Below, one piece after another: positions 26,144-35,017 of a DNA stretch of 50,312 nt; position 1 is the stretch's first letter, and every line of letters starts with the position of its first letter. Source of the DNA: Bacteroidetes bacterium 46-16 (GTDB lineage: Bacteria; Bacteroidota; Bacteroidia; Chitinophagales; Chitinophagaceae); contig MKUN01000043.1 of assembly GCA_001897835.1 (NCBI GenBank), positions 1 through 50,312 of the forward strand, written 5' to 3'. The notes beneath the pieces are model-generated. The model was not told the DNA's origin. It worked only from the letters and a program-made list of their open reading frames with translations, and searched no databases. A program made the position numbers and the translations under genes.

Positions 26144-28033
26144 GTGACCCAGTTAGTTTACTTAATACCATTATTCCCGCTGATAGGTTTCCTTATCAAT
26201 GGCATCTTCTGGAGGAAAATGCCAAAGAACCTTGGTGGTATCATAGGCAGCCTTACGGTACTGGCCTCCTTTATCGTATCGCTCGGTATTTTCTTCGAGG
26301 TAAAAAGCGATACGTTCCAGGGCCCTGTTGTAATACAACTCTTTGAGTTCATCAATTCCGGGAGGATGGTTATCCCATTCGCTTTCCAGGTCGATGCGCT
26401 GTCTTCCCTGTTCCTGCTCATCATTACCGGTGTTGGCTTCCTGATACACGTTTATTCTACATCTTATATGCACGATGATGAGGGTATGGTAAAATATTTC
26501 GCCTACCTCAATCTATTCGTGTTTTCCATGCTGTTGCTCGTTTTAGGGTCCAATTACCTGGTTATGTTCATCGGTTGGGAAGGGGTGGGTCTTTGCTCAT
26601 ACCTGCTCATCGGCTTCTGGTATAAGAATAGGGATTATACCAATGCAGCAAAGAAAGCCTTTGTAATGAACCGTATTGGTGATCTGGGCTTTCTGGTGGG
26701 TATGCTGCTCATTTTGCTCAATTACGGAACACTTTCTTACCAGGAATTTTTTGGTCATTTAGGTAGTGCGCACATCCCGGTCAGCAATAACCTGTACAAC
26801 TGGATAGCGATTTGCCTCTTTATTGGTGCCACAGGTAAGAGTGCACAGATACCGCTCTTCACATGGCTGCCTGATGCCATGGCTGGCCCTACACCCGTAT
26901 CGGCCCTGATCCATGCGGCCACCATGGTTACAGCAGGTATTTATATGATAGCCCGTAGCGGGGCGCTCTATAGTCTGGCCCCGATGGCCCTCAATATTGT
27001 AGTCATCATTGGCACGGCAACAGCATTGCTTGCAGCTTCTATTGCTATCAAACAGTATGATATTAAAAAAGTGCTGGCTTATTCTACGGTCAGCCAGTTG
27101 GGCTTTATGTTCATAGCATTAGGTGTGGGCGCATATACCACAGCTGTATTTCATGTTATGACACATGCCTTTTTCAAAGCCCTCCTCTTCCTCGGTTCAG
27201 GCAGCGTAATACATGCTATGGGCGGCGAACAGGATATACGTAAAATGGGCGGTCTTGGTAAACACATGCGCACTACGCAGATCACATTTCTGATCGGTTG
27301 CCTGGCCATATCTGGCATACCCGGCTTTTCAGGTTTCTTCTCTAAAGACGAGATACTGGCAGCGGCTTATGCGCACAACCCGGTTATATATTATTGCGGT
27401 CTTATTGGCGCTATGATGACGGCCTTTTATATGTTCCGGCTCTACTTCCTTACCTTCTCGGGTAAGTTCCGGGGCACGGAAGATCAGCATCATCACCTGC
27501 ATGAAAGCCCTGCGGCTATGACCATACCCCTGGTAGTGCTGGCCATACTCGCTATAGTGGGCGGTTATATTGGCCTGCCGGCGGTTATTAGTGAGCATCA
27601 TGCTCTTGCTGCTTTCCTGCACCCGGTGGTCAGCAATTTCGACCCGCGCGAACTGGAGCATGGCACCGAATGGATGCTTATGGGCGTCTCGGTAGGGGCC
27701 GTGGTTATTATGATAATACTTGCCTTTGCGCGTACCAAAACGCCGAATTTTAGCCCAAATACAGGCCTCGCCAAAGTGCTGGAAGACAAATGGTACGTGG
27801 ATGAGTTGTACGATGCAGTTATAGTACGCCCGATGGCAGGCCTGTCCAGGTTATTTGATCGTTTTGTAGAGCGCAGCGGCATAGATGGCTTCGTAAATGG
27901 TATCGGCAAGTCTGTCCGCTGGACAAGCGACAGGGTAAGGCTGGTACAGAGTGGGCAGGTTGGCTCATACATTTTTGCAATGGTACTGGGAATGGTGTTG
28001 TTGTTTATTTTAGGTTTTTTCTGGCTTAGTTAG
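26144..28033 (+). CDS. nuoL: NADH-quinone oxidoreductase subunit L
   Basis: This 629-residue antiporter-like subunit has many membrane helices. Signatures include YLVMFIGWEGVGLCSYLLIG, TWLPDAMAGPTPVSALIHAA and VFHVMTHAFFKALLFLGSGS. A C-terminal extension forms the lateral helix region. The start is a GTG at 26144, because no ATG lies before the first conserved helix. A small hairpin (TCCTGC / GCAGGA, 28047-28064) follows before nuoM. Confidence 0.96.
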   Translation: MTQLVYLIPLFPLIGFLINGIFWRKMPKNLGGIIGSLTVLASFIVSLGIFFEVKSDTFQGPVVIQLFEFINSGRMVIPFAFQVDALSSLFLLIITGVGFLIHVYSTSYMHDDEGMVKYFAYLNLFVFSMLLLVLGSNYLVMFIGWEGVGLCSYLLIGFWYKNRDYTNAAKKAFVMNRIGDLGFLVGMLLILLNYGTLSYQEFFGHLGSAHIPVSNNLYNWIAICLFIGATGKSAQIPLFTWLPDAMAGPTPVSALIHAATMVTAGIYMIARSGALYSLAPMALNIVVIIGTATALLAASIAIKQYDIKKVLAYSTVSQLGFMFIALGVGAYTTAVFHVMTHAFFKALLFLGSGSVIHAMGGEQDIRKMGGLGKHMRTTQITFLIGCLAISGIPGFSGFFSKDEILAAAYAHNPVIYYCGLIGAMMTAFYMFRLYFLTFSGKFRGTEDQHHHLHESPAAMTIPLVVLAILAIVGGYIGLPAVISEHHALAAFLHPVVSNFDPRELEHGTEWMLMGVSVGAVVIMIILAFARTKTPNFSPNTGLAKVLEDKWYVDELYDAVIVRPMAGLSRLFDRFVERSGIDGFVNGIGKSVRWTSDRVRLVQSGQVGSYIFAMVLGMVLLFILGFFWLS

Positions 28034-28083
28034 AAAATAGTTTTAATCCTGCTGCGAGGCAGGATATATATTGAGTTCGCATT

Positions 28084-29526
28084 ATGATGTTGACATTGAT
28101 CATATTAATCCCTTTGCTGGCAGGCATCTTTGCTTTCATGATGAAAAGCGAAGGTGCTAAAGGTCTGGCATTGGCCAGTTCGCTCATTACTTTAGGTATT
28201 GTTGCATGGGCTTCCTGTGAGGCATATAACGCACCCGTATCTTTTAGTATCCCCTGGATACCATCTTTGGGTGCCGGTTTTAGCCTTATGGCCGATGGTA
28301 TGAGCACTATGCTTTGCCTCTTAACGGCTATCGTAGTGCCTGTGGTCATCATCACTAATTGGAACAAGACGGTCGATAAACCATGGTCTTTCTATGGTTT
28401 TATGTTACTCTCGCAGGCAGGTTTGCTGGGTGTTTTCCTTTCTTACGATGCTTTGCTTTTTTACTTTTTCTGGGAGCTTGCACTTATACCTGTTTACTTC
28501 CTCTGCTCGCGTTGGGGTGGTGAGAAACGTATACCCGTTACCTTCAAGTTCTTTGTATACACATTTGTAGGCAGTCTTATGATGCTTGCCGGTATCATAT
28601 ATCTTGCTTCACAAACTTCCGGCCCCGATGCTTATTCATGGAACAGTATCATGCAGGCTGGCAGGGCCCTTCCTGCGGAGCAGCAGCAGATCGTGTTCTG
28701 GCTCATTTTTATAGCTTTCGCTATCAAAATGCCCATCTTCCCTTTCCATACCTGGCAGCCCGACACTTACGAACAGTCACCCACACCGGTAACGATAATA
28801 CTCAGTGCCCTGATGGTTAAAATGGGCCTCTTTGCGGTGCTGCGCTGGTTATTGCCGGTATTGCCGCAAGGCGTTGCCTTCTGGTCCAATACCGTGATTA
28901 TACTGTCCATAATAGGTATAGTATATGCATCTCTGCTGGCTATTGTGCAAACCGATCTCAAACGCCTCGTAGCCTATTCATCCATAGCACACATGGGCCT
29001 TATGTCTGCCGCAGCATTTTCTTCCAGCAATGTTGGGATGCACGGCATCATGGTACAGATGTTCAACCACGGCATCAACATTACAGGCATGTGGCTGATC
29101 GTAAGCATGGTTGAGAACCGCTGGGGCACGCGCGATATGACCAAACTGGGTGGCATGGCTACTGCAGCCCCGAAGATGGCGATAGCTTTAGTGATCATAT
29201 CACTGGCAAATATCGCACTGCCGCTTACCAACGGATTTATCGGTGAGTTCATGCTCTTCAATGGCTTGTTCCAGGGGGCTTCTCCTTACCACATTACCTT
29301 CATGGTAATAGCAGGCCTGGGTGTGATACTCGGTGCCGTATATACCCTGAACATGGTACAGCGCACTGCATACGGCAATACCACAGATATGGTCATTGCC
29401 AAAGATTTAACCGCTAATGAATACTTAGGCTTGTTTATAATTATTGGTATCATCCTCATCCTCGGCGTTTATCCAAAACCATTGCTGGATATGACCGCGG
29501 GTATTGCAAGGGTTCTGGTGCCATAA
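28084..29526 (+). CDS. nuoM: NADH-quinone oxidoreductase subunit M
   Basis: This 480-residue antiporter-like subunit contains LLFYFFWELALIPVYFLCSR, PIFPFHTWQPDTYEQSPTPV and LKRLVAYSSIAHMGLMSAAA, all diagnostic for NuoM. The Glu in FWELALIP belongs to the proton-pumping channel. It lies 50 bases after nuoL. Confidence 0.97.
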   Translation: MMLTLIILIPLLAGIFAFMMKSEGAKGLALASSLITLGIVAWASCEAYNAPVSFSIPWIPSLGAGFSLMADGMSTMLCLLTAIVVPVVIITNWNKTVDKPWSFYGFMLLSQAGLLGVFLSYDALLFYFFWELALIPVYFLCSRWGGEKRIPVTFKFFVYTFVGSLMMLAGIIYLASQTSGPDAYSWNSIMQAGRALPAEQQQIVFWLIFIAFAIKMPIFPFHTWQPDTYEQSPTPVTIILSALMVKMGLFAVLRWLLPVLPQGVAFWSNTVIILSIIGIVYASLLAIVQTDLKRLVAYSSIAHMGLMSAAAFSSSNVGMHGIMVQMFNHGINITGMWLIVSMVENRWGTRDMTKLGGMATAAPKMAIALVIISLANIALPLTNGFIGEFMLFNGLFQGASPYHITFMVIAGLGVILGAVYTLNMVQRTAYGNTTDMVIAKDLTANEYLGLFIIIGIILILGVYPKPLLDMTAGIARVLVP

Positions 29527-29560
29527 GAGAATAGGTCTTTTTAATTAATAAATAACAAAA

Positions 29561-29600
29561 CAATCAGGGCAATCAGGTTAAATCCTGTTAATCCCGGTTC
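29561..29600. repeat. AATCAGG/AATCCTG repeat in the nuoM-nuoN spacer
   Basis: The spacer reads CAATCAGG twice, then TTAAATCCTGTTAATCCCGG. This places direct AATCAGG copies opposite inverted ATCCTG copies, so a short hairpin (CAGG / CCTG) can form. The role is unknown. Confidence 0.5.
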
Positions 29601-29605
29601 TTATT

Positions 29606-30988
29606 ATGAAAGCAATTATTGCTGCTACAATATTTGGTATCCTGATGATGTTTGCCAGTATCCTCATGAAGGATAAGAAGGCAATGGCCAATCTCGCTAT
29701 TGCTTCACTGCTGGTACTTTTCGGCATCAATATCTGGGATCTTATCAGCACGCCCGCAGGCTCATCACAGGCATATTTCAACAATATGCTCAGCATCAGT
29801 TACTATGGGCAGATGTTCAATACCCTGATGACCGGTTGCACCCTGCTTTATGCTTTGCTCGTATCTAAAGAGATACAAAGAGTAGGTGCACACGTTGCCG
29901 AGTATTTCGCATTGATATTCTTCATCCTTTGCGGTGTTTACTTGCTGTCGGGTTACAACAACCTGCTTATGCTCTTCATCGGTATCGAGATCATGTCCAT
30001 ACCCCAGTACATACTTGCTGGTAGCGATAAGCGCAACCTGAAAAGCAGTGAAGCGGCCCTCAAGTATTTCCTGATGGGTTCATTTTCCACGGGTATATTA
30101 TTAATGGGTATTACCTTATTATATGGTGCTACCGGTACATTCAGTATAGCAGGTCTCGCTTTCCTGCAGTCAGGCACCATCAGCATGATGGCTGTAGCAG
30201 GTATCCTCTTCGTTATGATGGCCCTTGCTTTCAAGGTCTCAGCAGCGCCTATGCATATGTGGACACCCGATGTGTATGACGGTGCGCCCACACCTTTTAC
30301 GGCTTATATGGCCACCGTGGTAAAGGCTGCGGCATTTGTGGCTTTCCTGCATTTGTTTACCTATTCTTTTGGAAATGTGAGCCATACATGGTTGCTGGTT
30401 TTATCGGTCATAACTGCACTTACATTATTTGTTGGCAATGTTACGGCTGTATTCCAGCAAAGCGTAAAGCGCATGCTGGCATACTCGTCTATAGCACAGG
30501 CCGGTTTTATGCTTTTTGCAGTACTCGCCTCTAATACTATGGCAGCCCAGCAAGGCATGATCATTTATGCAGTGGCTTATAGTGTAGCCACTATAGGCAT
30601 CTTTGCTGTGCTCATGAAGATGAAGGATTATACTTACGACGGCTTTAACGGCCTTGCACAAAAAGAGCCGCTGCTGGCTTTTGTCGCTACAATATTTATT
30701 TTATCACTGGCGGGCATCCCGCTTACCGGTGGTTTTATGGCAAAGTATTACGTGGTAATGGCGGCAGTGCAAACAGGCCAGTTGATGTGGCTGGTAATTT
30801 TTGGGCTGCTTATGGCCGCTATCAGTGTTTACTACTATTTCCGCGTCATAATAGCTATGTACTTCAAGCAGGGTAATGCAGAGCTGAGCTCACCGGTAAC
30901 ATCGGGAGATAAGTTCATGCTCATTCTTACTTGCCTGCTCGTTATCCTTCTGGGCATTGCGCCGCAGCTATTCCTGGTAAATATCTAA
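29606..30988 (+). CDS. nuoN: NADH-quinone oxidoreductase subunit N
   Basis: This 460-residue antiporter-like subunit contains LLMLFIGIEIMSIPQYILAG, FKVSAAPMHMWTPDVYDGAP and VKRMLAYSSIAQAGFMLFAV. It is the last gene of the nuo cluster, followed by a long perfect hairpin. All fourteen complex I genes are therefore present in the classical order. Confidence 0.97.
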   Translation: MKAIIAATIFGILMMFASILMKDKKAMANLAIASLLVLFGINIWDLISTPAGSSQAYFNNMLSISYYGQMFNTLMTGCTLLYALLVSKEIQRVGAHVAEYFALIFFILCGVYLLSGYNNLLMLFIGIEIMSIPQYILAGSDKRNLKSSEAALKYFLMGSFSTGILLMGITLLYGATGTFSIAGLAFLQSGTISMMAVAGILFVMMALAFKVSAAPMHMWTPDVYDGAPTPFTAYMATVVKAAAFVAFLHLFTYSFGNVSHTWLLVLSVITALTLFVGNVTAVFQQSVKRMLAYSSIAQAGFMLFAVLASNTMAAQQGMIIYAVAYSVATIGIFAVLMKMKDYTYDGFNGLAQKEPLLAFVATIFILSLAGIPLTGGFMAKYYVVMAAVQTGQLMWLVIFGLLMAAISVYYYFRVIIAMYFKQGNAELSSPVTSGDKFMLILTCLLVILLGIAPQLFLVNI

Positions 30989-31010
30989 CTGGCAAAACCT
31001 TCTTATATGC

Positions 31011-31041
31011 GATGTGCCACACTTTCAAAGTGTGGCACATC
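31011..31041. terminator. Long perfect hairpin between nuoN and the beta-barrel gene
   Basis: GATGTGCCACACTTT pairs completely with AAAGTGTGGCACATC around a single C. It sits 22 bases after the nuoN stop and before the convergent gene end at 31083. The T-run after it is weak, so it may act partly as an mRNA 3'-end stabiliser. Confidence 0.7.
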
Positions 31042-31082
31042 TGTTCTGTTAGGCTTTTGCCTTTTGAGTTTTCAGGCAAAGC

Positions 31083-31904
31083 TTACACACCGCCTATCCT
31101 GATGCCGATACACAGCGGGTGCTGGTCCAGGGCTGTCTTTTGCAGCGAGGTAAGCTGGTACGAGACATACAGCCTCAGGTAACCATCCACACCTATTTCC
31201 CCGGTCACGCAGCTGTTAAAATCATTGAAGTTAAAGCTGTCATGATTTTTTTGCTTCCCCCTTTCTCCTGATATCTGCTTGGTCCACGAGCTGATCCGGT
31301 AGCCGCCTGTAATACCTGCCCCATACACCAGCCATGCTTTGGGGGCCAGTTTTGTTTTTAAGGTAAAGCCGAGGGGTACGCTCAGGTAAGTAAAGCCCAG
31401 TTTGTTCTTCGAGAATGAGATGCTATCCATATATACCTCGGGGCTGGTCTTGTTCAGGTAGCTGATATCCTTCGTGAACCGGAAGTTATACATCTGCAGG
31501 CCCAGGCCGCTGTATAGGTATACTTTTTGGTGTTCTGTTTTCACCGCGCGCCATTTCAGCAATACCGGCCATACATTCACATTGATAGACTTCGCATTCT
31601 GCAGGCTGAAGAGGTTGCTGTTTTTCTGGTCGTTCGGTACATTCAGGAAGCTCTGTGTCACAGCATTTCCATAAATGGTATTGTCTATCAGCGTATTTAC
31701 GCCTACGTCCACTACACCTATTTCTACGTCAAATGACTTTTCCTTTGCAGTAGTATCTGTTTCAGATATTTGAATGCCGGCAGACCCAAGGGTAAGTACC
31801 TTTTTGTGTTTCTTAGCCGTGTCTGTATTGTCTTTTTTCTCTTGTGCCATCGCTGTCGTTGATGTCAGCAGTATGGTGGCCATCAGGCAATATATTAGTT
31901 TCAT
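31083..31904 (-). CDS. Outer-membrane beta-barrel protein
   Basis: This 273-residue protein has a signal peptide (MKLIYCLMATILLTSTTAMAQ). The mature part alternates hydrophobic and polar residues in strands (KVYLYSGLGLQMYNFRF, LGFTYLSVPLGFTLKTKL, AWLVYGAGITGGYRISSW) and ends in a strand, CIGIRIGGV. This fits a small PorT-like or OMP_b-brl-type barrel. It is the third gene after an ECF sigma and an anti-sigma gene, with 11 bases between, so it may act as the envelope component or target of that regulon. No precise function can be given. Confidence 0.75.
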   Translation of the reverse strand: MKLIYCLMATILLTSTTAMAQEKKDNTDTAKKHKKVLTLGSAGIQISETDTTAKEKSFDVEIGVVDVGVNTLIDNTIYGNAVTQSFLNVPNDQKNSNLFSLQNAKSINVNVWPVLLKWRAVKTEHQKVYLYSGLGLQMYNFRFTKDISYLNKTSPEVYMDSISFSKNKLGFTYLSVPLGFTLKTKLAPKAWLVYGAGITGGYRISSWTKQISGERGKQKNHDSFNFNDFNSCVTGEIGVDGYLRLYVSYQLTSLQKTALDQHPLCIGIRIGGV

Positions 31905-31915
31905 TGTGTCGTGTT

Positions 31916-32743
31916 TTAAAATCTTACTACAAATAGTTCCTTATTCCCCAGCCTTACGGACAGGTCTGTGTTTTTAATATTGTCTTTTATGTTACGTACT
32001 TTCTCAAGCTTGTTATTTACGGCAGTGCTTATGGTACTGATGCCTTCCTGCTTTATGGGCAGTCGTGCCAGCAGGGCACCGGTACCATCATTTTGGGCCT
32101 CAGGTTCAGGTAGTTGCACCCGGGGCACTTCTATCGCTATAGGTTTCGGCGTGGCCTGTACAGCAGCTTCAGGCAGGGTTTTCATGGGCAGTACATTCAT
32201 ACTCGCCAGTACTTCCTGTTCAGGTATATTTCTCTTTACTTCATTTGCATAGTGATGGGCTTTAGGCCTTACTTGTAATGAGGCTTGTGGCTCTTTTCTT
32301 ACTTCTTTTTGGTCTTCGGTGGTTGCAATAGGCTCTTCTTCGGTTTCCTGTTTTCTCGCGATGGTGTCCTTCGGGGCTGTGCTATTGATATTTATATGGT
32401 TATTGTTCACCTGCACCACTATGTTATTGGTCGTGTTCTGTACGGGCCATTTCCATACCAGCACTAGGGCCAGTACTATGCCTGCGGCGGCAGCATATAC
32501 CCCCCAGTTTCTGAATGCTACAACCTTGCCTGGCTTTTTCAGTAGCTGCTCCTTGCCATCATATACCATTCTGGTATCAGGCAGCAGCTTTGTGGCCATA
32601 TACAGCTCCATCTCATGGCGTAGTTCAGGGTGCTCGCTCATAAAAGCAGCCAGTGCTTTTTCCTCAGCCTCGCCCAGCTCGCCATCGGCGTGCAGCAGCA
32701 GGTATTCCTCGTAGTTCTCCATTGTCACCATAGCGCTGTTCAT
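31916..32743 (-). CDS. Membrane-anchored anti-sigma-like protein
   Basis: This 275-residue protein has an N-terminal cytoplasmic helix bundle (ENYEEYLLLHADGELGEAEE, then PELRHEMELYMATKLL), a single membrane helix near residues 78-98, and a long periplasmic part without recognised domain (NNIVVQVNNNHININS, charged and Pro-rich stretches). Position 2 bases after the ECF sigma gene supports the anti-sigma role. No zinc-binding HxxxCxxC motif is visible. A start at the second Met (residue 6) is possible. Confidence 0.75.
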   Translation of the reverse strand: MNSAMVTMENYEEYLLLHADGELGEAEEKALAAFMSEHPELRHEMELYMATKLLPDTRMVYDGKEQLLKKPGKVVAFRNWGVYAAAAGIVLALVLVWKWPVQNTTNNIVVQVNNNHININSTAPKDTIARKQETEEEPIATTEDQKEVRKEPQASLQVRPKAHHYANEVKRNIPEQEVLASMNVLPMKTLPEAAVQATPKPIAIEVPRVQLPEPEAQNDGTGALLARLPIKQEGISTISTAVNNKLEKVRNIKDNIKNTDLSVRLGNKELFVVRF

Positions 32744-32745
32744 TT

Positions 32746-33228
32746 TTATATGATATGCTCCACCTTTACCAGGTATTCTTTCAGTGTTTTCCGCGCGCGG
32801 TGCAGGTACACTTTCACCTGGCTGTCGCTTAGCCCGGTTATCCGGGCTATTTCTTCATACCGGTAGCCTTCATGGTCTTTCAGCAGCACCAGTGCTCTTG
32901 CCTGCTCATCCAGTTGTGCCAGCGCGCGCTCCAGCACTCTTTTCAGGTCAGGGTTTCCGGGCTTAATGCTTTCGGCCTGTTCGGGCACTTCATTATAGGT
33001 TACCCTTCTTTTCTTCCTGTAGTTATCTACCGACTGCCTGTAGGCCACCTGGAATAAAAAGGCTTTTCCTTTCTCCGGCACCACATCTTTCCTTTTTTGC
33101 CACAATACTTCGAAGCTGCTTTGTACAATGTCGCGTGCGTCCTCTTCATGCCCCGTGCACTTGCAGGCAAATCTGAAAAGGGGGTCGGCCCATTGATGTA
33201 CGCATTCATTGTAATCATTAAGCTCCAT
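32746..33228 (-). CDS. ECF-type RNA polymerase sigma factor
   Basis: This 160-residue sigma factor has region 2 (WADPLFRFACKCTGHEEDAR, DIVQSSFEVLWQKR, AFLFQVAYRQSVDNYRKK) and region 4 (LVLLKDHEGYRYEEIARITG, LSDSQVKVYLHRARKTLKEY). It directs transcription of an envelope or stress regulon and is probably held by the anti-sigma protein encoded 2 bases downstream. A promoter-like TTG-N20-TAACTTTT sequence lies upstream, with the -7 box ending 26 bases before the start. Confidence 0.93.
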   Translation of the reverse strand: MELNDYNECVHQWADPLFRFACKCTGHEEDARDIVQSSFEVLWQKRKDVVPEKGKAFLFQVAYRQSVDNYRKKRRVTYNEVPEQAESIKPGNPDLKRVLERALAQLDEQARALVLLKDHEGYRYEEIARITGLSDSQVKVYLHRARKTLKEYLVKVEHII

Positions 33229-33254
33229 TCACTAGTATATCGCGGCTTCAAAAA

Positions 33255-33285
33255 AAAAGTTACAATTTGGCCAATTTTTCTCCAA
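33255..33285 (-). promoter_or_regulatory. Candidate promoter of the sigma/anti-sigma/barrel operon
   Basis: On the minus strand, TTG is followed after 20 bases by TAACTTTT, close to the TTG / TAnnTTTG consensus. Confidence 0.5.
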
Positions 33286-33322
33286 TTCCGGCAAATCTCT
33301 CTCAATTCCGCCTATATTCCAC

Positions 33323-33353
33323 TTAAGCGGCTGCTTAATTATATGTACCTTTG
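33323..33353 (+). promoter_or_regulatory. Promoter of the pseudouridine synthase gene
   Basis: TACCTTTG at 33346-33353 matches the -7 consensus and lies 25 bases before the ATG at 33379. TTA at 33323-33325 stands at the -33 position (20-base spacer), weaker than TTG. The -7 box is identical to that of nuoA. Confidence 0.55.
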
Positions 33354-33378
33354 CCGATTATTCTGATAAATTATCCCA

Positions 33379-35013
33379 ATGGAAAAACGTAATTCGCAAG
33401 GCCCTTTTAAAAAGAAAGCAGCCGGCAACATATATAAAAAACCTTCAGGCCCAAGGGCTGCAGGCCCGGGGGGCAATTTTCCTAAAAAAAGGGATGATGC
33501 AGGATATGGCGATAAGCCTTATCAAAAGAAGTTTGACCGGGATGACAAACCGGCTAAAAAGTTCGATAAGCCCTTCAACAAAAAATTCGGGGACAGCAAA
33601 CCGGGAAAAGACTTCGATAAGCCTTTTAAAAGGAAATTCGAGGATAAAGAGGATCGGCCCGCGAAGAAATTTGATAAGCCTTTCAACAAAAAATTTGGGG
33701 ACAGCAAACCGGGAAAAGACTTCGACAAGCCTTTTAAAAGGAAATTCGAGGATAAAGACGATAAACCAGCTAAAAAATTCGATAAGCCCTTCAACAAAAA
33801 ATTCGGGGACAGCAAACCAGGAAAAGACTTTGACAAGCCTTTTAAGAAAAAGTTCGAAGATAAAGAGGATAGACCGGCTAAAAAATTTGATAAGCCTTTC
33901 AACAAAAAATTCGGGGATAGCAATCCGGGTAAGGACTTTGACAAACCATTCAAAAAGAAACACGACGAGGACAAACCTGCGGGCAAATTTGGTGATAAGC
34001 CAAAGAAGAAATTCGACAAGCCCACTGAAGAAAAAAAGAAGTTTGGTGATGATATATTTAAGCCCGAACCCAAAAAAGATAAAATAGAAAGAACAGTTAG
34101 CGAACTGGAAGGTTACACAAAATCCCTTGAAGAGGATAAACCCATTCGGGGATTTATAGCCAATGCCAAAAAAGAGCGGAGCATCAAACCCAAAAAGAAA
34201 TTTGATGAGGACCGGGCAATAAAGAAATTTGAGAAAATGGATGCGGAGGATGAGCTGGATGCTGAAGATGAGGAGGTCGTTGCCGAAGTGAAGACCGATG
34301 GCCTTATGCCCCTCAATAAATACATAGCTCATAGCGGTGAGTGTAGCCGCCGCGATGCTGCCGAACTGGTGAAAAAAGGTAAAGTGAAGGTAAACGGTGA
34401 GCTGGTTATGGATCCCGGGCATAAGGTTACTGCAGACGACATGGTAACCGTTTCCGGTAAAAAACTTACCCTGCAGAAAAACCTGGTTTACGTATTGCTC
34501 AATAAACCTAAAGATTTCATTACCACCACTGATGATCCCGAAGGTCGCAGAACGGTAATGGATCTCATTTCGGGTGTTGAGGAAGATCGCGTTTATCCCG
34601 TAGGCCGCCTCGACCGTAATACTACGGGATTACTACTGCTTACCAACGATGGCGATCTCGCACAGAAGCTGTCGCACCCGGGTTATATGGTAAAGAAGGT
34701 CTACCAGGTTACCTTGGATAAGCCGCTTACTAAGGCCGATTTTAATAAGATAATGGAAGGCCTCGAGCTTGAGGATGGTAAAGTACAGGTAGATGAAATG
34801 GCCTACCTCGAAAAAAAGAACGAGATGGGCCTGGAGATACACAGTGGCAAGAACCGCATCGTGCGCCGCATATTTGAGTCCCTCGGCTATGTGGTCGAGA
34901 AGCTCGATCGTGTGATGTATGCTGGCCTTACCAAGAAAAATCTGCCCCGCGGAAAATGGCGTTTGCTAACCGACAGGGAGATCATTCATTTGAAACATTT
35001 CAAGACACAGTAG
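33379..35013 (+). CDS. RluB/RsuA-type pseudouridine synthase with repetitive N-terminal extension
   Basis: The protein has 544 residues. The enzyme part is the last ~240: an S4 RNA-binding domain (PLNKYIAHSGECSRRDAAEL) followed by the RsuA/RluB catalytic domain with GRLDRNTTGLLLL, catalytic D412, and GKNRIVRRIFESLGY. It isomerises uridine to pseudouridine in rRNA, 23S if RluB-like. The first ~300 residues are Lys/Asp/Phe-rich and contain four 36-residue repeats (core FDKPFNKKFGDSKPGKDF). They are probably disordered and may bind RNA or aid phase separation; this is inference. The amidohydrolase gene starts 4 bases downstream. Confidence 0.9.
   Translation: MEKRNSQGPFKKKAAGNIYKKPSGPRAAGPGGNFPKKRDDAGYGDKPYQKKFDRDDKPAKKFDKPFNKKFGDSKPGKDFDKPFKRKFEDKEDRPAKKFDKPFNKKFGDSKPGKDFDKPFKRKFEDKDDKPAKKFDKPFNKKFGDSKPGKDFDKPFKKKFEDKEDRPAKKFDKPFNKKFGDSNPGKDFDKPFKKKHDEDKPAGKFGDKPKKKFDKPTEEKKKFGDDIFKPEPKKDKIERTVSELEGYTKSLEEDKPIRGFIANAKKERSIKPKKKFDEDRAIKKFEKMDAEDELDAEDEEVVAEVKTDGLMPLNKYIAHSGECSRRDAAELVKKGKVKVNGELVMDPGHKVTADDMVTVSGKKLTLQKNLVYVLLNKPKDFITTTDDPEGRRTVMDLISGVEEDRVYPVGRLDRNTTGLLLLTNDGDLAQKLSHPGYMVKKVYQVTLDKPLTKADFNKIMEGLELEDGKVQVDEMAYLEKKNEMGLEIHSGKNRIVRRIFESLGYVVEKLDRVMYAGLTKKNLPRGKWRLLTDREIIHLKHFKTQ
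33553..33984 (+). repeat. Four tandem 108-bp coding repeats
   Basis: The unit encodes 36 residues beginning AKKFDKPFNKKFGD. Copies 1-3 are nearly identical at the protein level, with changes mostly at synonymous or K/R, E/D positions; copy 4 degenerates at its end. The bases differ at many third positions, so the protein sequence appears to be conserved by selection. Confidence 0.9.
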
Positions 35014-35017
35014 CACC

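Noticed and set aside
33445-34422. Long minus-strand and second-frame open readings over the pseudouridine synthase repeats
   Set aside because: They exist because the 108-base repeats lack stops in several frames; only the plus frame links to the S4 and catalytic domains.
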